A stretch of DNA of 22,500 nt from Prorocentrum cordatum (GCA_963575745.1 CAUYUJ010002769.1:1-22500); one strand, 5' to 3'. Numbered from the stretch's first letter, positions 7,634 to 16,540 are shown. A program made the numbers and translations. Notes: generated by a model from the letters alone, not told the origin.

Positions 7634-7975
7634 TCTCCACCCCCTTGTGTGCGCCGCCAAGGTGCCCCATCGGCCCCCTGGAGCCTTTCCTCACGGGCCT
7701 GTCCGGTTCGGGAGGTTTCCCGTAATGGCGCGAGCGGGATCGAGAGCACAGGTCGTGATGTGGCACGACGTCAGAGATTTGAGATTCGCCCCATCCATCA
7801 TCCTTCCCCCGTCCATGCAGTCAAATTGCATCAGTTTCTAACGGTTCCCTTGCAAATCGCTCGCCTGGTTTTCGCCATATTTATGCTCTTGAGCTTCATG
7901 TGGGTTGCGGCTCGCAGCGTGGCCCACAAGTTTTTTGCTGCGTGCGGCGCGATTGCGTCATCGCATCCAGTAGCA
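7634..7975. other. Unique sequence, no gene recognised
   Basis: A plus-strand frame through here contains a hydrophobic stretch (LVFAIFMLLSFMWVAA, near 7868-7915) that could be a membrane segment. The frame then runs into the repeat element at 7976 and has no family resemblance. I leave it as unassigned DNA. Confidence 0.4.
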
Positions 7976-8173
7976 CAGTCAAGCCTCATAGTAAGGTTGC
8001 ACGGAGATCCTTTGGATACCTTTGCGTCCTCGCCTCTACGGCCCGTCTGTCGCGGTTTTCACTGGCCAGCCCTTCAAGGTGTTGGCAGTCCGCCACCCAA
8101 GAACTGCCAACTTCGCCGTCCAAGGCCCTTGCGTCCTTACCTTACCGCCCGTCCTCACTACAGATTCCGACTG
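7976..8173. mobile_element. Inverted-repeat element (MITE-like), copy 3
   Basis: This 198-bp copy starts CAGTCAAGCCTCATAGTAAGG and ends TTCCGACTG. The terminal five bases, CAGTC and GACTG, are perfectly complementary. The flanking dinucleotide is CA on both sides, where the other two copies have TA. Shared internal blocks are GCCGTCCAAGGCCCTTGCGTCCTTA and the CATAGTAAGG start; the middle has diverged or been expanded. Confidence 0.6.
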
Positions 8174-8467
8174 CAGCCAACAAAACATATCCAACGCCAC
8201 ACCACGATTTTATATTGAGCGGGCAATGTAGATTGGGAGTCGGGACGGTGGTGCAAACGTTTGGCGCATTCTACGCTACGTCATCACGTTGGCGCGATTC
8301 CGCATTCCCTCCATGACGACAGCGAGGGCTCCACGGCGCACGTATTTTGCAATGTTTCGCAACAGTGCAGTTGTGAGTGCCCAGAGCTCGCTCGAGCCTC
8401 GCACCAGACGCCTCCAGACCCTCCAAGACATCCTCATCGTGTCTTCAGACAGTTACAGAAGGAGTGC
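8174..8467. other. No gene recognised
   Basis: The stretch is unique with mixed composition. Two overlapping plus frames give Ser/Arg-rich peptides that run into the next GGA array. No motif or credible splice pair was seen. Confidence 0.45.
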
Positions 8468-8510
8468 GGGGAGGAGAGGGAGGAGGAGGAGGAGGAGGAG
8501 GAGGAGGAGG
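8468..8510 (+). repeat. (AGG)n microsatellite
   Basis: It is a short purine tract with about ten clean AGG triplets at 8480-8510. Confidence 0.95.
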
Positions 8511-8763
8511 CGTTTGATCGACGTTGTTAGCGTCCAAGGGTCCCGCCAGGCCGATATATCGAGCCGGCGTCACGTCGCGAGCTGGTTTTGGCGAGTGCAC
8601 CCAGGAAAAGGAGGCGAACAAAGCGGATGACAAGGACGGGCAGGAGAAGGCTGGAGGCTAGCCAACAGGTCGCCCCTGCACACGCACCGCTTTACCGTCT
8701 CTGCACGAGGAGGAGTAGGAGGAGGGCAAACTAAGATTGAACGAGAAGATTGGGAAAGGTTTG

Positions 8764-8896
8764 AGGAGTAGGAGGAGGAGGAGGAGGAGGAGAAGGAAGA
8801 GGAGGAGGAGCAGGAGGAGGAGGAGGAGGAGGAGGAGGGGGAGGAGGAGGAGGAGGAGGAGGAGGAAGAGGAGAGATGAGGGAGGAGGGGGAGGAG
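8764..8896 (+). repeat. (GGA)n microsatellite with interruptions
   Basis: It consists of GGA/AGG triplets with occasional AGA, GCA and GGGGGA breaks, and is preceded from 8705 by looser purine-rich DNA. It accounts for Leu/Pro/Ser-rich frames on minus and Arg/Glu-rich frames on plus. Confidence 0.9.
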
Positions 8897-8956
8897 AGAG
8901 CTGGCGGATCACGAAAGTGTCTTCCCATCGCTGGGGTGGTGGTCTCTTCCTGCTCT

Positions 8957-9572
8957 TCATGGCAGAAGGGATGTGGAGGAGGTTTCATGTTCATTAGGAT
9001 GAGGTTTGTGGAGGAGGTTCGATAAGTTGAAGGGTTGGCGGGAGGAGGATGTCGGATGATCAGATGGCTCAGGCGCACAGAAGAGGAGGACGAGCATAGG
9101 CAGAAGTTGTCCGACCCCCGCAATGGGGCACTCACAGCCATTTTGGCTCCATCGCCTTGTTTGGCCGCGCCGCACCCCAGCCCTGTCGAGGATCTGTCCT
9201 TTATTGGTGGCTTCAAGGGTGTTGCGGCACAAGTGCTCCATCAATCGTTCCCAGATGGCCCAGCAGGGTCCGGAAACGTTTCGGAAGTCTATCAACTCGT
9301 GGAGTAGTTTCCCAGATTTTTGGAACACCGTCGAGAATATCCCTCATCCCCCCAGCGTGCATATTGGTAGCGGTGCGGATCGCATCAGTAACATTAGCAG
9401 TAATGCGGCAGCAAGTCGCAATAGACTGTAAGGTGACAGCGATTTGCTGCAGCGTTGTAGTGTGGAGCTTGTTCGTATCATCGCCTGGTCCTGTCGTCAC
9501 CCAGGTGTGCTCCAACTCTTCCCAATTCTCCTCCCTCGCCATCGGCTGTGCGTTAAAGTATCCTTTCGTCAA
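8957..9572 (-). pseudogene. Frameshifted coding-like remnant, possibly retroelement gag
   Basis: Two overlapping minus-strand frames look like protein. The upstream frame (9572 to 9213) has an acidic start and a helical, Thr/Gln/Ile-rich stretch (LHTTTLQQIAVTLQSIATCC), then MRDILDGVPKIW and RFRTLLGHLGTIDGAL. The second frame (9328 down to 8957) has KLLHELIDFRNVSGPCWAIW and then loses character into the GGA-rich DNA. A coiled region followed by PKxW and a WxxxFxxRFRxxLG-like block resembles the N-terminal layout of gag from dinoflagellate copia-type elements as I remember it. That match is weak. No zinc knuckle, protease or reverse transcriptase is seen nearby. The switch of frame near 9330 suggests decay or an unseen intron. 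Confidence 0.3.
9136..9149 (+). other. Dinoflagellate spliced-leader-like core (possible relict)
   Basis: AGCCATTTTGGCTC is identical to 14 consecutive bases of the 22-base dinoflagellate spliced leader (CCGTAGCCATTTTGGCTCAAG after the variable first base). The bases upstream (CTCAC in place of NCCGT) and downstream (CAT in place of AAG) do not match. Spliced-leader relicts are known in dinoflagellate genomes from reverse-transcribed mRNAs. The core is itself nearly palindromic, so a chance match cannot be excluded. On minus the same bases read as an AAAATGGC start context. Confidence 0.4.
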
Positions 9573-9690
9573 GGTGACCTTTGGTGCGTCCCTCCATCGC
9601 TGAATGCGACATGACAGCAGAATCTTGCTCGTCTGGGTTTGGCCCTCTTGGCGCCCCCCCCAACGCTTCGCTCCAAAGTTAACTCTTGCC
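9573..9690. mobile_element. GTAAGAGTGACC-family element, copy B
   Basis: The left end GGTGACCTTTGGTGCG (9573-9588) pairs imperfectly with the right end CGCTCCAAAGTTAACTCTTGCC (9669-9690; 20 bases shown by parts CGCTCCAAAG and TTAACTCTTG). It shares with copy A the termini and the internal words ATGCGA and TGGGTTTGGCCC, followed by a C-rich run. It is more diverged than copy A and has no coding capacity. Confidence 0.55.
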
Positions 9691-10259
9691 TACGGTCATT
9701 CCAGCGAGTAACCGCTTGTTCCTTCTCCCCACTGTCGTGTGCACCGACGAAGAACCACACATTCGATGTCTCTTTTTCTTGTCAATACAGGGTCCCTCGC
9801 AGTCCCGACCTTTCCCCCAGGGCCCGCTTTTCATCTGGATTCTTTTTGACAATTTTGTGACTTGGTGCCGGGCTCACAGAGGCCGAAGACCACAAACACT
9901 TGATACTTGTTTCGGTTCGAAGTGTTGGATCTCTGGGGGCAGAATCGGTGACGGCGACCCCAGCCACTTCTGAAGGAGCGCATGCCGTCAATGGGCCGAT
10001 CCACAGTGGAGCAAGAGGTCATGATAATAATACGTTCCAAGGTTCCCAGGATTCCCCAGGGTTCCAAATTGTCCATTCGGGCTGCAGAACTGAGAGCAGC
10101 TCAGTCGCTAGGTCTCCTGGACATCTTGAAGTGCATCCAGAGCCAATCCTGTCATGACACCATTCTCGTCGCAGGTCCCTCCCTATTCGGAGAATCCAGG
10201 AGGCCTCCCGCGGCATGGAGTAGTTGCATCATCTAGTTTGCACATCCTCTCCGCACGAT
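9691..10259. other. Unique sequence, no gene recognised
   Basis: Both strands have frames of 60 to 95 codons with no motifs. CAGGGTCCCTCGCAG at 9788-9802 echoes CAGGGTCCCTCTTG just after the copy A element at 2626. This may be a diverged flank of the same family. Confidence 0.4.
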
Positions 10260-10375
10260 GTCGGTCGACGTTCGGGCGGCGATGCTCCGACGGAAGTCCG
10301 ACGTGAATTCGACCTAGCCGACGCCCATCCGAAGCAATCCGACGTGAACCCCACATCCGACGCAATCCGGCGGGC
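10260..10375 (+). repeat. Degenerate TCCGACG-rich repeat
   Basis: The words TCCGAC and CCGACG recur at least seven times with irregular spacing. The best pair is AGTCCGACGTGAA and AATCCGACGTGAA about 47 bases apart. It is a short decayed tandem repeat that borders the next element. Confidence 0.5.
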
Positions 10376-10533
10376 CTTCTCAGAAGGCTCGGAAGTCCCC
10401 CAGCCTTCTGAGAAGTCTTCGAAGCCTGCCCCGAAGACGCAGAAACCTTGTTAGAAGATCGAAGGGCTTCTGAGAAGCCCCGCCGCCCTTTGAGAAGGCC
10501 TTCTCCTTTTCACTTCCCCCCCCGCTCGCCGCC
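10376..10533. mobile_element. CTTCTGAGAAG-family element, right part only
   Basis: From about 10405 onward this matches 11262-11393: GAAGCCTGCCCCGAAGA, CTTCTGAGAAG, then GAGAAGGCCTTCTCCTTTTC, a C-rich run and GCTCGCCGCCGAGA. The left terminal repeat present at 11198 is not found here, so the copy is truncated or its left half has diverged. It contains several CTTCTNAGAAG palindromes, as in the 7517 foldback. Confidence 0.6.
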
Positions 10534-11197
10534 GAGACGTACATAAGTGGTGCGCTGTCCAGGACCCACGCATTTACATTACCACCGCGGGCTGGTTTTC
10601 TGTCATGGGGGTTGATCGGATTATTGTCTCGGCGGTGGGTTGCAGGGTGCGTCAAATCTCGAGGTAATGACATGTCGCGTGTGCACCGTCATTTGGGCAC
10701 GCGGTCTCATGCGCAAAAAATACCACTTTCACGTGGTGTATATTTCGGTGTGGTGTATCACATTCCCAGGGGGTCCACCGCTTTTATCTACCACCACCGT
10801 GCTGCCATAGGGTGCTTGGGAGCAATTATTCGCGACCGAATGCGGCCGCCATCTGCGCGCATGACCACGTGGCAAGTACTTGCGCTTGCGCATGGCGGGT
10901 GCAGGCAGTGGCACCCCTCTCAGGGCGGTCGCGCGCAGGATTTGTTCCTTTCCTATGGCCGCCTGGTGGTGGTGTATACATCGGGGCCCCGCACGTTGGG
11001 TCTCGTGCTGCCGCGCGAGGCCTCCAGGATCTACCTCCTGCGGTCAGGCACCCGGGCTGAGCGTGTCGTTCCGCCGGTGCTGGCCCACCACGCGCTGGCG
11101 CGGCACGCTGTGTCCTTTTCTGGCCCCCGGGCGTCAGAGTCCCCTCCCCCCGCCCAGCGGAGCGGAGCGACGCGCTATCCGCTCGCAGGGCGTATCG
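10534..11197. other. Unique sequence, no gene recognised
   Basis: A plus-strand frame from 10612 runs about 240 codons into the next element. Parts look moderately protein-like (GRLVVVYTSGPRTLGLVLPR, near 10960-11020), but there is no family I can name. The frame ends inside a mobile element, so any real coding part would have to stop earlier or be spliced. I see no clear donor or acceptor. Confidence 0.35.
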
Positions 11198-11392
11198 GCG
11201 GCGAGCGAAGGGGGGAAGTGAGAACGAGAAGGTTTTTCAGAGGATTCGGACCCCCTTTGGGCCTTCGGCGAAGTTTTCCAAGCCTTCCCCGAAGATTGAC
11301 AAGATTTCTCAGAAGGCGCGGGGACTTCTGACAAGTCCCGCAAACTTCTGAGAAGGCCTTCTCCTTTTCAGTTCCCCCCCATCGCTCGCCGC
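11198..11392. mobile_element. CTTCTGAGAAG-family MITE with 35-bp inverted ends
   Basis: The left end (11198-11232) and right end (11357-11392) are inverted repeats with about 31 of 36 positions matching. Both start GCGGCGAGCGA and carry a G run and GAGAAGG. The interior has CTTCTGACAAG and CTTCTGAGAAG palindromes. The total length is 195 bp and there is no coding capacity. No clean adjacent target duplication was seen. The partial copy at 10376 and the foldback at 7517 appear related. Confidence 0.7.
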
Positions 11393-11791
11393 AGAGTATA
11401 TCGTGTCGTTGGCCGCCGCGACGACAATCTATCCAAACAATCCTGACTGTAACGTGGGCCTGCCCAATCATGATATCATTTCCGTCCTAGATCCGCGGTC
11501 TTTCCCCAGCTCGACGCGGTCTCCGCGGAGGTCGTCGCGGAGGCCTCAAGAGGTCTCCGCGTAGGCCCCAAGACGTCCCAATCGAGGCCTTTTCGGGGCG
11601 TTAGGAGGCCCAGGATGTCGCAGGAAGTCCTAAAAGGCTCGATGCTCCCCCTCCTCGTCCTCAGCCAGTTTGCCTCAAGATGCCGGATTCTGGGGGAACA
11701 AAGTGGATGCCGTTAGTCGACGGTTCCCGTATTTCAGTGAGCTCCGTGTGGGGCAAGTCCCGCTTCCCGCAGATGGTCAGGTGGGTAAGCG
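11393..11791. other. No gene recognised; short GGTCTCCGCG repeats
   Basis: GGTCTCCGCG occurs twice (near 11518 and 11554), with GGAGGCC-type variants nearby, a weak local repeat. After about 11670 plus-strand frames become more protein-like (DSGGTKWMPLVDGSRISVSS) and may lead into the next entry. Confidence 0.4.
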
Positions 11792-12672
11792 GTGGAGTTC
11801 CCCGTTCTTGTCGGGCTATCTATTTGCTTTTCCGCAAAGGGCGGTGCCGTGTTCCTGATACTCCCCGCGCTCCTGCTCCCACTCCCGAGCCTGCTGGCGC
11901 TGGCAGTGCTGTCTTTGGCGACATTCGCCATGGCGCTCGACTTGAAGACGACGATGGTAGCATACTTCGGCCAGCTGGTGCGCACGCAGGCCATTGAACA
12001 GCTCAAGTTCACCCGCCAGGTTCTCCTCGACGATTTCTCATCCGTCGCCTCCATCACTGTCAAGGACAAGGTCGCAAGCCTTGCCGCCGCCCGGGACGAG
12101 CAAGCTACGAGGAACAGCGCTATTGGTGCTGCTCTGCGTGATATCCCGCGTTGCTGAGGTCGCGGCCGAGCAGTTTTTTGCTAACAGGACTGGCGGGCTC
12201 TATCGGCAAATGCAGGAGCATATCGACTCCTTCATCAAAGGTGAGGTTGCGACCATTTTCCCCGCTACCTGTAAAACGAATGCCACGAAATCGGAGGCCG
12301 TCCCTGGCCGCGTGCTACGTTTTACTGTTTCCGGAGTAGTCGACAACTGATCAGACATTACAGCGTCCACAACCACGAGTTGCCCCTCCAGCAGGTGCAG
12401 ATGCTATTTCGGACAGGTGTTCGCTGACCTCTCACATGCGGCTCGGGCACAATCATCGCGGGCACTTGTCCTTCATGTTGATTCCACTGCAGCGAACTCC
12501 TCTCCGCTATTTCTTCGTCGACCTGAACTAGCGCACGTGGAAGGCAGAGGTCAGCGCGCACAGGCCCCCCACGTGGCGGAAGCTGACCGTGGTTTTTGGT
12601 GGCGATGCTACGCGCTACGACAAGCATGCTCGCGCAGTATCTGCCATTGAACGATTATGGATGAGCTGGTAG
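11792..12672 (+). pseudogene. Protein-like stretch broken by frame changes (unknown family)
   Basis: I do not recognise a family. Credible sequence runs through three frames. The first part has a hydrophobic segment (LPSLLALAVLSLATFAMA), then a helical part with AIEQLKFTRQVLLDDFSSVA, ending at 12157. The next has EQFFANRTGGLYRQMQEHID and ends with TGA at 12348. The third has HELPLQQVQMLFRTGVR and stops at 12425. The fourth has LSFMLIPLQRTPLRYFFVDL, a TAG at 12529, then WRKLTVVFGGDATRYDKHAR and a stop at 12670. Frame changes plus in-frame stops mean a decayed gene, assembly indels or short exons. The first part suggests one membrane helix. All are on plus and follow one another, which supports one original reading direction. 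Confidence 0.35.
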
Positions 12673-13229
12673 CGCTTTATGATTTGTCAGACCGTCGGAC
12701 TAGCACCCCCGAGGCAGTTGTCAACGGTCAAACGAGTGATCACGCGGCGCAGTCACTCGCTCTTCGGCAGCGACAGCATGACTATCGAAGGTCACAGCGC
12801 GCCCCTTCAATCATCTTCGACGCCCCGCAGTTTTCGGAGACGCAACAGGGCGAACCCCCTGCGCAAAGTGACGCAACAGTAACTACTCGCCCCCCCCACA
12901 CGAGGCAGATCGAATTACGCAAATTGGCGATGCTGGAAGTTGCGCGCGACGCTCGCGATCGCTTGTTTCTCGACTCCCCAGGGAGCCCCCAGACACGCGC
13001 GTTGCTCGGGCGGTCTTTCGTGCGGCTGCGCGGGGTGGTTCTGCTCGCGCGGGGAGACGCAGCAATCGGCATCCTACTGCAGCGGGCTCTCTCGACATCG
13101 AACACGGGCGCGTCTCACCCCCCCCCCTCCGCCCATCCTTTCAGCCACGGCCCGACAGACATCAACGCGCATGCGCTGAACAGCATCGCTTGTAGCAGGA
13201 GGCACGCGCGCAGCGGACTATGCGACTAA
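12657..13229 (+). pseudogene. Open frame continuing the protein-like stretch (unknown family)
   Basis: This is a 190-codon frame beginning MDELVALYDLSD, which overlaps the end of the previous frame where that reads AIERLW. The join is natural as one helix if a frameshift is assumed. A charged helical part (ELRKLAMLEVARDARDRLFL) is followed by LLGRSFVRLRGVVLLARGDA, and then low-complexity Pro/His/Ser sequence. I recognise no domain. The antisense strand is also open, as usual at this GC content. It is more likely a piece of the broken stretch than a stand-alone gene. Confidence 0.3.
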
Positions 13230-13559
13230 GCTCGCGACGTAGAAAAAAACAGATTCGAGCGCAAGGCGGCCATTGTCTCGGCGCATGGTCCTGCGCGTTG
13301 TCAATGTCGCTGACAACGGCGCCAGTCCCTGCATCGCCGGCGACGCGAATGGCGCCTCATCCAATATTGGGCCCCTATTGCTGCGGGTAAGGATTGCGAT
13401 ATCAGCGAAGCCGAGCACCGCGTCAACGCCCGCGCGGGGGCCTGCGACATCTCCCAGGTTGCCCCGCCACCCCCTGCTCTCCTCCGTAATCAAGCGTCCT
13501 GGGCCAGGCATTGATGCGATCGCCGCCGCGGTTTGGTCCGCCACGCCCAAGGACCCGCG

Positions 13560-14301
13560 CATTTTCAGAGAGGCCCAATGTGGATCTTGCGGGGCAAATG
13601 CGCTTCAAACGCTCCAGCGACTCGCTGCAGGTCTGGCTTGCGAAAGGCAGCGGTGACGACGATTCGCCGCCCGACGCAGGGCGAGCCACGTCGCCGCCCA
13701 ACGTCAGAGTCTCGGGCTACGCAATGCCGACGCGCAGATGCTTCTTTCGCGCGTCAAGCTGCAGTTCAGTAGGCTGCTCCCCGAACGGTTGCCGCATTCG
13801 CAGGGAGGGCCCATGCCTGGGCGGAACTTGGGCGCCACCGTGCCCGAACTCGACGCCCTGGGGCGCGCCTACTCCACTTCGCCGGCGGCATGCACTGGCA
13901 TGCCAGTTTTCGTGGCTTCAGACATTTGCTCGGCTTTCGCCGGCCTTTCCCAGGCATCCGCGCGCGCGGCATTCCGCGCGACGCGCGCGCCCGCAGTATC
14001 CGAGGCGATGCTGACTTGCGCGCGTGGTGGACCAAATTGGGCATCAGTCCAGGATGCGCGTCGAGTGGTCAGCGCATGCCGTGGCGACGGCCCGATTCCC
14101 TCAGGACCTACGCGCCAAGGTAGAGTCCCTCGCCATGGCGCTGCTAAATCTTGCGCCGACGATAATGGACGCGTCTTCGAGGCGCCTGGGGACCCCGAGA
14201 TCTTCCACGACGTCGCGCTGAAAGCCGACACCATCGCGTCGCTCTACCTGCGCACGCGCGCATGCAAGCTGGCCCAGTTCTTCGCGGAGTCTACAGAATA
14301 A
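13560..14301 (+). pseudogene. Protein-like stretch with two or more frame changes
   Basis: Plausible pieces in order are MLLSRVKLQFSRLLPERLPH with LGATVPELDALGRAYSTS (frame from 13738), then FPQDLRAKVESLAMALLNLA with PTIMDASSRRLG in another frame (about 14096-14190). The first frame then returns with DPEIFHDVALKADTIASLYL and TRACKLAQFF, up to the stop near 14299. The second-to-third transition reads smoothly only if a frame change near 14190 is accepted. I know no family for it. An antisense frame (14487 to 14101) is also open and moderately protein-like, so the strand assignment is not certain. Confidence 0.3.
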
Positions 14302-14889
14302 TTGCATGAGCTCGCTCGGCCGTTGCTGAATCATCGCCTGGTTTTGCGCTGGTAGGCCGACGCACTTCTCGACCTTGGCATCGTCGCGGGGCCGGCTGTA
14401 GACGACGCAGCGCGCTGTCGAGCGCCCGCATCCAAGGTTCAAGGTCGGGGCTGGCTCCTTGGCGCCAGCATTGCTTCTGTTGCCCATGTCGCCATCAATG
14501 CGCGTAGCTTCGGATGCTACCAGCCTCCGTGATCATGCAGGAGCTGTTTGCGCTGGCGCGCGCCCGCCGTCTGCCGCCGGGCGTCTTCGACGTCCCTGCG
14601 CGGCTCGATCTGCGCGGGGGAGGCGGCGCCATTGCGCGCCCCCGGCTCGCGACTCGCACTGGTCTTCCGAGCCGCGCGGCGGCGAATAACTACGCAAGAG
14701 TGCTCCTGGCTGTGCGAGCGGTTGCACCGCCAACATCTACTACTAGGAGACCGTCGTTCGTCAGCTCGCATCTGCCGCGCCGCGCCACGAGCGCGGGCAA
14801 TCGAAAGCATGCGCGGTCGCTCTTTGCCGAGCGACCTCGGAGACAGCAGCGCCGGCGAGATGCCCCAACTATAAAGCAGCTGCGCTCGA
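14302..14889. other. No gene recognised
   Basis: The stretch is GC-rich with Arg/Ala-rich open frames on both strands, which is typical of composition alone. No repeats longer than a few words were seen. Confidence 0.4.
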
Positions 14890-15540
14890 ATGCGGCATGC
14901 AAGTGGCGAGTCGGCGCGCCGCTCCCCCGCCGCTACCACCGGCGCGACTCACCCAGATGGTGGCGGTGGCAGCAGTTTCCAAGCAACTTGCGCACCGTCA
15001 CAGAGGCATTGTCACTGCTACAGAGGCATGTCACTGCTTGCCCTCTCCATGTCGACGGCGCGCCCCCCCCCCCCCCCCGCGATGGAAATTTGCCATTCGC
15101 CACTTCGCTTCGAGAAGTGCTCGGCGCAACGGGCGCTTTCAGGTCTGCAGGCGGTGGGGAACGCGTGGGGCGCAGCTCGCCGCATCGCGCCCATGCCTGA
15201 GCGCGTGCTGCGCCGCTTCGGCGGCGCCGATCTGCCTTGCGAAGTGCGTCGGTGGTTTGGGCGCCCTCGCCTCCGACAACTGATTGAGGAAGCTGCGTCG
15301 TGGTCTCGCCCTTCGACGGCGCTTGAGAGGCTGGTTCTCCTCGACGACTTCGAAGTCTCACGGCGAATCCTCAAGTTCCCAGAGCATTGGCTTGCAAGTC
15401 TTCCCTGCCAGGGCGAGTGCCTGGACGACGAGCAGCAGAGGGCGGAGCGGTGCGTTGCATTTGCGAATGCACAGTTGCGACAGGCATCCAGCTTTTCGAC
15501 GGCGCTCCCGGCGAGGATTGTTGCGAGCTGCTTCGTATGA
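14890..15540 (+). pseudogene. Open frame with protein-like second half (unknown family)
   Basis: The frame has 216 codons. The first third crosses a C16 run (15063-15078) and is low complexity. From about 15170 it becomes convincing: PERVLRRFGGADLPCEVRRW, then LERLVLLDDFEVSRRILKF, PEHWLASLPCQGECLDDEQQ and RCVAFANAQLRQ. The real start is therefore probably downstream of the C run, or the part before 15120 is an intron. I recognise no domain. It ends at TGA near 15538. It could be an exon of a larger gene or one more piece of the broken region. Confidence 0.35.
15063..15078 (+). repeat. C16 homopolymer
   Basis: It is sixteen C in a row inside an otherwise open frame. Its length may be misassembled and would shift the frame. 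Confidence 0.9.
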
Positions 15541-15659
15541 TCTCGCTAGAAATCTGCGCTGGCATCTGGGTTCTGGGATCGGCGTTGCCTTAGGCATTGC
15601 TGGTGGAGCTGTCGTACATGGGCCCCCTCGATCTGGAATGATGGCGCGCCACTCCTCGC

Positions 15660-16170
15660 GCGCAGTGCGAGAATCTTTGGGGCCGGCGGCCCCGCGTCTT
15701 CTTCGACCCACGGTTGTGGCAACACTTCGCGACGGTTCGTGATCTGGCTGTATCCTTGGAGGTGGCAGGAGATTCGGAGTCCTCGCCCCCGCCCATGCCT
15801 GCCAGCCACCGTGACAGACCGGATGATGCCTTTTCTTCCCTGATGGCGATAATGGCGAGAGTGCTGCCTACTCCGCCATTCTCCAGGACTGCTCTAACAA
15901 GGCCCCAGTTCGCGTCGTCGACCGCGATCAGCGGGCCCATGCGTCTCCGTTTTCTGGCGGGTACGTATTACCTTCCCATCAAAACCATGAAGTTCCAAAG
16001 CCACTCACGTTTTTCGGCGAGCTCGTTCTTTTCGGCGACGCGGGCTACGCCCTCCCGTGGAACACCGTTTGTAACTGCCACGTCAACGTCGGCTCCTTGG
16101 TCGTCGGCATCAGCAGCTTGAGTGTCTCGCCCAGCGGCGCGAGCTGGACGCGAGGAGACGCACGCCCCCT
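15660..16170 (+). pseudogene. Protein-like fragments, possible DDE-type resemblance (weak)
   Basis: Frame one (about 15690-15790) reads RRPRVFFDPRLWQHFATVRD, then LAVSLEVAGDSESSPPP. A second frame, after a stop near 15826, reads PDGDNGESAAYSAILQDCS, PVRVVDRDQRAHASPF and LTFFGELVLFGDAGYALPWN. GDAGYALP loosely resembles the GDSGYPL block of PIF/Harbinger (DDE_4) transposases, but neighbouring residues do not support that family, so I do not assign it. The sequence then enters pyrimidine-rich DNA. The antisense strand (15940 to 15590) is also open and protein-like. Confidence 0.25.
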
Positions 16171-16189
16171 TTGCGGGCTGGGTTCCTCC

Positions 16190-16245
16190 GCCCCCTCGTT
16201 TTCGTTGTTCCCCCTCCTCTTCTTTCTCCTCCTCCCCCCTCCCCC

Positions 16246-16323
<78 letters not shown>

Positions 16324-16470
16324 CCCTCCTGTTCCTCCTCCTCCTCCTCCTCCGCCCCTTCTTTCCACTTCCCCCTCATCGTCTTCATCCTCCTCCTTGC
16401 CTTTCTCTGCCCACCTCCGCCTTCTCGTCTCTCTCCTTTTCCCTTTCCTCCCCCTCTTCCTTTCCTGTCG
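16190..16470 (+). repeat. Polypyrimidine tract enclosing (TCA)25
   Basis: A clean (TCA)n array of about 25 units (16246-16322) is embedded in C/T-rich DNA of CTCCTC and CCCCTC words on both sides. The array reads as His, Ile or Ser on plus and Met, Asp or Asp/Glu-type runs on minus, which explains the odd homopolymer peptides in open frames here. The boundary with the 5' coding-like piece is sharp. Confidence 0.95.
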
Positions 16471-16540
16471 CGCCCCGAGAGGCGTCGCTGTTGTGGGCCA
16501 GGCCTCTCGCCGGATACATCCTCACCGCTGATGGCCCTGA

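Noticed and set aside
9004-9014. tRNA T-loop-like GGTTCGATA
   Set aside because: No acceptor stem, D-arm or anticodon arm can be built around it.
15590-15940. Minus-strand frame with DDANWGLVRAVLENGG, slightly like an ArgJ or oxidoreductase segment
   Set aside because: The resemblance covers only a few residues, the rest does not fit, and plus-strand frames opposite are equally protein-like.
15980-16090. PIF/Harbinger transposase call from GDAGYALP
   Set aside because: One short block without the other two acidic positions or the usual flanking residues is not enough. It is kept only as a weak note.
16246-16322. Poly-Met or poly-Asp protein on minus
   Set aside because: It is a (TCA)n microsatellite read in different frames.
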